Shown piece after piece: positions 58,002 to 64,000 of a stretch of DNA of 64,000 nt (positions are counted from its first letter, which is position 1; every line of letters starts with the position of its first letter). The notes beneath the pieces were generated by a model, which saw nothing but the letters and a program-made list of their open reading frames with translations, had not been told where the DNA came from and did no database searches. The stretch is from assembly GCA_015501585.1 (NCBI GenBank), contig JADNRY010000021.1, forward strand, positions 310,001 through 374,000, read 5' to 3'. The position numbers and the translations under genes are program-made. This DNA comes from Rhodocollybia butyracea (Eukaryota > Basidiomycota > Agaricomycetes > Agaricales > Omphalotaceae).

Positions 58002-58510
58002 CTGAGAAAACACTTGTTAAGTACTAAGAGAACGGTGGTGTACACCGGAGCATAGTTGACAGTAGTAACGAAAATGTTCTCAAATCACTAAAGCCATGTA
58101 GCAATGAGTTGTTGCGCAATGCAGTGAAAACCTTCGTTCTCTGCACCGAAATACGTACTAGTGTCGCCATCGGCGTCCCACTTCCCAATGATATGGCTGC
58201 GATGCGCTGAGGTGAACAGGATAGTAGGTGACCGATGTGGGTCTGTGTGAACCTGTGAAAAATCTGAACGTTCAAAATGCTCTCAGGCTGTTCTCGTATT
58301 TGGGCGATATATATGGTACTTATGTACGAGAAGCAAAGTTATCGAGCTTACAATAGATTTGGAAGGGGACAGGCACGGCGGTAGAACGAGAAGATCAGGT
58401 GATAGTGGATACTACATTTCATTGCGATTCTACATAACACTACAGATCTTCGTGCATCATCCAATGTACAGTGCTTCTACATATCGATATTACTTATGAA
58501 CAAATGAAAC

Positions 58511-61500
58511 TTACAAAAAGTACATAGTTTTCTTGAGGCGATCATGTACAGGCTGGAAAACGTCCGACGTTTCGTCCAAGTGTATTTTGGCACGTCGGCA
58601 CACCAACTTCAAGAGAATCATCAGTCACTCTGGAAATCTAGAATAATGATTTCTTGAAATACGTACATCGGCATAATAGACTGGCGCCGGAATTTTGACA
58701 CTGCGCGTTGCGCGCGCATAGCAGTGGCAGAGTGCGTAACTGTGAACGAAAGTCAGCCTTGAACACTTTTTGCGCTCAGCCGACACTACTGACGATATTG
58801 CTTGTAACCTACAAGTTCTTCTTCAGTAAAGAATCGATGAGCGCATAGAAATACCCACTTGTTCGCATCCCCACCATAATTTTCATCCTCAATAATCGAG
58901 TAGTGTCCAGGTATGCTTGCTAAAGGGAGTTGTTACTTGAATATTAGCTTGACGTAGTCCGAATTACACTTACTGCCTTTCAATCCAGGTTGGGATTGCA
59001 AATAAAAGTCTGGATAAACAGGATGTTCAATCCCTTGATCAATAACAAAACCTGACAGCATGTTTCCAGAACGATCCTGATCTTGAGGTCGCTTAGGAAA
59101 GAACCTAAAGTGATGTCGCTTTCCGACCACGATGAAAGTGAAGGCAGGTCGGGGGATTGCGGTAACTTTTAAGCGGGTATAGGCCTGAGCCAGTGCTGCC
59201 TTTAGAGGCTCGAGCTCGTACATCCTCACTTGTTCAAATTCTCCTTCAGAGACGCCATCACGGAAGATGATAATCCGCTGTAACAAGGGATTAGTCTTTG
59301 AAAAGTCCTGAACTGCGTTCTGAAACACGAGTGAGCCCATTAAAAGAAGGTTAAGATGGAGACTTGTTGTTCACCAGAACCATCTCAGTAAGTTTCTCGA
59401 TGATCTCCATGCGAGAAGGTTGAGCTCTAATTTGGGCACTGAATTGAGCTGAGAAGATCATCAGTGCATAGTTGTTTGCGACATCTGGATTACACTTACA
59501 ATAATAGCCATCGGTAGAGGTTATGACCGAAGCGTAGGATGGACCCATGCTTCCAGGGGATGGATGTGATACATCCGGAGATCGTATGGGCCTTTGGAGA
59601 CAGGAAACACGGATGCTGAAGCTCACCTAGTCCGAGCACGATAGTGATTTTTTCTTTAAGATACTCCATCCCAGCAGAGAGAGGGACATAGTTTGTGCCA
59701 CGCATTTTTCCATTCATCTTGAGGATCAAATTGTTCATGTACTGGTTTGCCTTTTGGTGTCCGACATCGTCCTGCAGCTTACCCGACCAACGCTACAATT
59801 TCATTTGAACATGCAACTCCTTTTGCTTTCAGACAGGTAGAAGTTTCTCACCACACACTGAGTCGGTACGCCCAACAAGATGTCCCCAGCACGTTTGGCA
59901 TTCTCATACAATCCAGGTGCATTTTCTGGCAAGAAGATCAGTATAAAAGTCTTGTCGGCGTTCGTACGAGCATCCCTAATTGCTCTATTCATGGTCTGAA
60001 TAGAGTAAAAAATGAGAAATAGATCGCAGATAATACAAAGTCGTGCAAACCGCAAGGATATCGGACTGCGGGCCTGAGTCTTGGATTACAGGCGGTTGTG
60101 TATTATTGATATGAATTCCTGCACCAAACCGTTAGCTAAGGCCAGGGTGATTTAGTGGACACCAACCCTTCTCGCGCATCAAATTGGCGAGTTCAAAAAC
60201 AAATCTGTGCATGAGACTGGATGTGATTGTGATGCGACCGGTGAGGTTAATCACAGCGAGGGTATATCCCTCAGAGGGATAGTAAAGACGTTTTCCCATC
60301 GTATCCCACGCACCGCGTCGCTACGAGTCAAAAAGTGAGGACGGGGGTAGCAAATGTGGGGAAGCTTACCTGCACGAGCGAGACCTGCACCCGGTGTTGT
60401 TGAGGGTGAGGTCGACCAAAGGCAATATCAGGTGGAGCGAGGAACCGACCATTAATTGCCAGAGGCTTCGGATCAATTGAGATCCGATCTGCGCGAAGAA
60501 ATTCAGAGTTTTCATGGCTCAAGAGCTTCAAGCCACTCTGGATACGGCTGAGACGCTCATCCGGATTCCGTGGAACATTCTTTAAGATGGTGTTCACAAA
60601 CTCTGGGGGTAGACGCGACTGGCTATGATGTCAAATATAATCAATAAAAGAGGACATGATACCGACGCTGTAGATTTGCGAGGGCACCTCGCACACGAAA
60701 ATAGGGAAGAGTTCATGATGACCTATAAGGACTCCCAACGTTCGCTTTGGAATTGAAACATTATAGGCTCGCATGAAGTAGTCCTAGATGTTGACGAGAT
60801 CAGAACAGAGCAAAAAGAGACAAAAATATGATAATCATACGGCAACTGTAGTGGAGACACCATCCTGCTCAAATGACTCAGCCCCCACATCTTGGACCAG
60901 ACCACGGATGGCCCGTGCTTTCATGGAAGAAGCGTGGTTACCAAGTTTAATGACAACCTTGATTCCTCGGAGAAACTGCTTCAGATTATCGAATTTGGTG
61001 CGTTCTAGATCCTGAAGCACTCTATTATCCCTGAGATCTGGGCTTATATAGTTCAGGCAAACATCTGCAAGAGGTTGTCTCTCTAGCCTGTCGCAGATAT
61101 TAGATCCAATGAAGACTCGACAAGATTAGGCTTACGTGGGGGCAAGAACTGGGTCTACGTTCAGAATGAGACGTTTCATCGTCGGTCTTATGGATCTGAA
61201 GCCATACTGAGCCGAAGGAAGGATAGTGAATTGGATCAACTCACTGGAAAAACCCCGGCCGAAGTTCGAATGGACCCATGCTAATAGCTGTCTCGGAATC
61301 TTTCAATTCATATTGGCGTCTCATAAGTTATCAGACGTACGCCGAGTTGGCTTTGGGTACACGCTACTTCCTTTGAACAGAGCTCCGTGTGCCCTACATA
61401 TGTGACAGATTAGCTTTTAATCGAAAGAGAGTAGTGGTAGCTGACATCCTGGGCGCCGCCTGTAGGAAGACCTGAAGCATACTCAAAGAGACTAATGCAT

Positions 61501-62164
61501 CTGAATTGACGGCTCCCGGTTGTCCCTGAAAATGGCCTGCAAGGTAGTTTCGCAGAACGCTATTTGGAACAAAATTAGAGAAGTATGCAAAGGGAGATTC
61601 CAAATCGGGATGCTCACCTCACATTCACTTCCCGGGCATAGGTGATCGTCACTTGGACGAGTTTGGGGTTTCGAGAATGATTATCCAGAGGTACTTCGAA
61701 CTGTAAATAAGGGTTACTACAAACTTCATTCTAGGCGATGTAGCATAGACGTACCCGCTCACTGGCTCCATTTGTGAAGGGTAATACTTCAAATACGTAT
61801 AAATTTTTCTTGCCATCAAAAGCAGATTTCCGGGTTGAGAAATATGCGGGCGCCATTTGAGTTTGTAGGCGTTGCATAATCTCGAACCCTTTTGCGCCGC
61901 TAAGCTTGATGTCTTTGCCAGATCGAGCGGTGAAAAGAGGTATGATAGCTGCGAACTGTATGAGTAATGATCTAGCTCGATAAGGGTCTGCTTTGACTCA
62001 CCAACTTGAGTCCATTGTAAGAGTCTAGTTATCGCCTCGGTATGATAGAAATGAAGCTACTCACCGTCGTAGTGGAACACCTTGGAGCGCGGATGCCATT
62101 CGAGCTGAAAGGCGTTCGTCTGCACCAAAGTTGGAGTACCCTCGGTACCGTATCGTTGGGCCAT
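58511..62164 (-). CDS. Argonaute 2, with a possible lesion in PIWI
   Basis: Second Argonaute, diverged from the one at 50307-54132. ATG at 62162-62164: MAQRYGTEGTPTLVQTNAFQ. Recognisable parts: LEWHPRSKVFHYD, GAKGFEIMQRLQTQMAP, ISMGPFELRPGFFQS, PAZ (RAIRGLVQDVGAESFEQDGV), LAPPDIAFGRPHPQQHRVQV, MID (LYYPSEGYTLAVINLTGRIT region, TFILIFLPENAPGLYENAKR) and PIWI with TQCVRWSGKLQDDVGHQKAN. Tetrad candidates: PDVSHPSPGS, RMEIIEKLTEM, IIIFRDGVSEGEF and VYYADLVCRR. C-terminus LKKTMYFL, TAA at 58511-58513. The exon carrying PDVSHP does not join in frame to the preceding exon (see findings). About 20 exons. Confidence 0.87.
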
Positions 62165-63221
62165 GAGGATAATTTATAGAAGAATCTCGAGTATAAACAA
62201 GAAAGGCGAGATCGTATATATATACGAAAGGGAGAAAGGAGAGCGTCAGCCGGTGCTAAGATGCGCGGGAAGAATCCGGATGAGTCACGGTTGCGATCAC
62301 GTTAGCGAGAAATGACTCACATCTCACGCTCATCGGCGCGTTCATGTCACTGCTCTCATTCATCTTCGGCTGGATGGAACAATGTATATTCACCACATCG
62401 AGTGTTTGTGAAATAAGAGATTTGTCAAAATTACGCTGTAGCCCCATAGAGAAAAGGAGCGGCCTATTTGAACACGCAATGAGTAGATAGCGTGCGCGGG
62501 ACTGGGTCTGCATAAACAACTTACAGATGCATTAGATAGGATGCAAGGACCCCTGTTTGTAAACCGTACCGGACAATTGAACCAGAAAGAGATATGCAAA
62601 ACTGGAGTACAGTAATCAATTCGAATTTTTCTCCCGAACTTGAACAATAATATATCTGTCTGTTGAATGTTCTCCTTCTGTACTGATCAATGGGCACGGG
62701 CAACAGATATCCAGCAGTCAGCGCTAGCCCGAAGAATATTCTGATGATAGCTGATTTATAGAATAAACCTGCAGAACCGAAAGCGGTATATCCGTAAGTT
62801 CAATCCGGAGTGATATCAATACTACCATTACGAGTGTGAGTCTGTGAGTTCATTGGTCTTGAAAAATTCCAAGGAAAAAATGACTACAAAATCAGAAAAC
62901 TTGAGAGAATTGATTGCACTTTCCGATTCTTGCAATATTACAATAAGGCCATATAGTTCCGAAGCAGAAAAAGGAACGTTCTGTGCGTCACAGTTATCTG
63001 GAAGCCAATCGTAAACGTACTGCCTACATGATGTGGGTATCGTCAGCTGGGCTCGCGGAGGTAAGTCACCCATTTAGGGTTAGCATTGGAAGGGACGTCT
63101 CGACTTGTGCTTGAGCAGAATCGCAACTGTGTTTCGATTTAATTTTACCTCGATGAAGTCTATACATAGATATTTACTCATTAGGGATGCATATGATCAG
63201 TTAATCACACCTGAAGATTTT
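62165..63221. other. Intergenic, about 1.1 kb
   Basis: Promoter side of Argonaute 2 and 3' side of MAT1. No coding exon recognised; a TATATATATAC stretch near 62215 may belong to the Argonaute promoter. Confidence 0.5.
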
Positions 63222-64000
63222 TCAAATCGAATGCATCACTATGTCCACATCTTCGGGGTTCGACTGTGCCGTGTCTAGTCCAAATAACGGCAAGATATCT
63301 AACCCAGCAACAGCGCTCATCAACGCTCGATTCCAGGCTTCTTCCACCCTGTAACCTCCGGCTCTCATTATGCCTTCTCGATCCTTTCGTACCGCCTCAC
63401 TAAAAATGTCATCGTAGCCCCCATTCCTGACTGTATACAAATCTTCATAGGCATACCAATTGTCCTGGAAAGGTACATGAGGTTCATCAGGCACATTACT
63501 GGCAATGTTCGTCCGGGTCTTCAGCAGCTTGGCATATTCCACACCAAAGGACATTCCTAGCAGACCAGAATTGGCATTAGATGATGCTGCACGAGCTGAA
63601 GACCTTTTAGCCGCCGCGACACGGGATTTAGCAACAATTTTATGAGCGTCTTTCTGGGAAGTCTCGAGCTTGTCGATGAGCTCGCGTTCTTCGCGTTGGC
63701 GTTCCTCTCGCTCCTGCTGTTCCTGCTGAGCAAGCTGAGCAGCACGTGCTTCGCGTTCTCGGCGTTCCAGGTCTTCCTGTTCCTTTAGTGCAAGAGCCTC
63801 AGCTTCCTCGCGCTGGATGTTGAGGGATGTGAGAGCAGCATTCGCTGCTTTGTAAGCTGCGATGCGAGCCTCGGTAGCGGGAATATCTATGTTGTTTATG
63901 AGATTGAATGCAATATCTTCTACCTCCTCGAGGTAGTCGTTATATGAACGGAGATCATCAAAGTCCTCTAATCGTTTGTTGAATCTGTGGACAAGATATT
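63222..64000 (-). CDS. TFB3: TFIIH/CAK assembly factor MAT1 (Tfb3), C-terminal part
   Basis: Subunit that anchors the CDK-activating kinase to TFIIH. The gene runs off the right edge, so the N-terminal RING finger is outside the window. The visible part starts RFNKRLEDFDDLRSYNDYLE, EVEDIAFNLINNIDIPATEA and RIAAYKAANAA, the conserved MAT1 centre, followed by a long Glu/Arg/Gln coiled coil (EEAEALALKEQEDLERRERE and onward) and a fungal C-terminal extension (FQDNWYAYEDLYTVRNGGYD, ILPLFGLDTAQ), stop at 63222. A short intron or none separates the coiled coil from SFGVEYAKLLK. Confidence 0.88.
   Translation of the reverse strand, partial: YLVHRFNKRLEDFDDLRSYNDYLEEVEDIAFNLINNIDIPATEARIAAYKAANAALTSLNIQREEAEALALKEQEDLERREREARAAQLAQQEQQEREERQREERELIDKLETSQKDAHKIVAKSRVAAAKRSSARAASSNANSGLLGMSFGVEYAKLLKTRTNIASNVPDEPHVPFQDNWYAYEDLYTVRNGGYDDIFSEAVRKDREGIMRAGGYRVEEAWNRALMSAVAGLDILPLFGLDTAQSNPEDVDIVMHSI

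Overview
The window is nuclear DNA from a filamentous fungus, most likely an agaricomycete (mushroom-forming basidiomycete). The evidence is dense genes broken by many 45-65 nt introns, very short intergenic gaps, two Argonaute genes, a seven-helix membrane protein of mushroom type and cysteine-rich mini-metallothioneins. No CRISPR array, tRNA, rRNA or intact transposon was recognised. CDS ranges below run from start to stop codon and include introns.

Layout. 0-16 kb: 3' part of glucose-6-phosphate isomerase, a secreted aspzincin-like metalloprotease, eIF2B gamma, a WD40 protein, a seven-helix membrane protein, and long gene-poor gaps. 15-23 kb: two 34-35 residue metallothionein genes flanking Rab geranylgeranyltransferase alpha and the splicing factor SYF1, then a conserved gene of unknown function. 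23-38 kb: a secreted GH3/PA14 glycosidase followed by a roughly 5.6 kb tandem segmental duplication. 38-50 kb: housekeeping genes mostly in divergent pairs (nitronate monooxygenase / cytochrome c heme lyase; aldo-keto reductase / branchpoint-binding protein; GCK-type kinase / SSF1). 50-64 kb: two Argonautes facing each other across a PKA catalytic-subunit gene, then the 3' part of the TFIIH subunit MAT1/Tfb3.

Most interesting region. The tandem duplication (about 26.4-31.9 and 32.4-38.0 kb) carries four small multi-exon genes of 69-76 codons that standard ORF calling misses. Each unit has one gene on the minus strand and one on the plus strand, pointing outward. All four encode a Met-Ser start, a Phe-His-Pro-Tyr motif spliced on at phase 2, and a hydrophobic C-terminal half. 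All four have an upstream module pairing a CACGTG-like box with TGACTCA. I recognise no known family; this is my candidate for an undescribed system.

Quality note. Three conserved genes (WD40 protein, PKA catalytic subunit, second Argonaute) each show one apparent reading-frame break at an otherwise intact position. This could be draft-assembly indels or real lesions. GC-AG introns recur in at least four unrelated loci.
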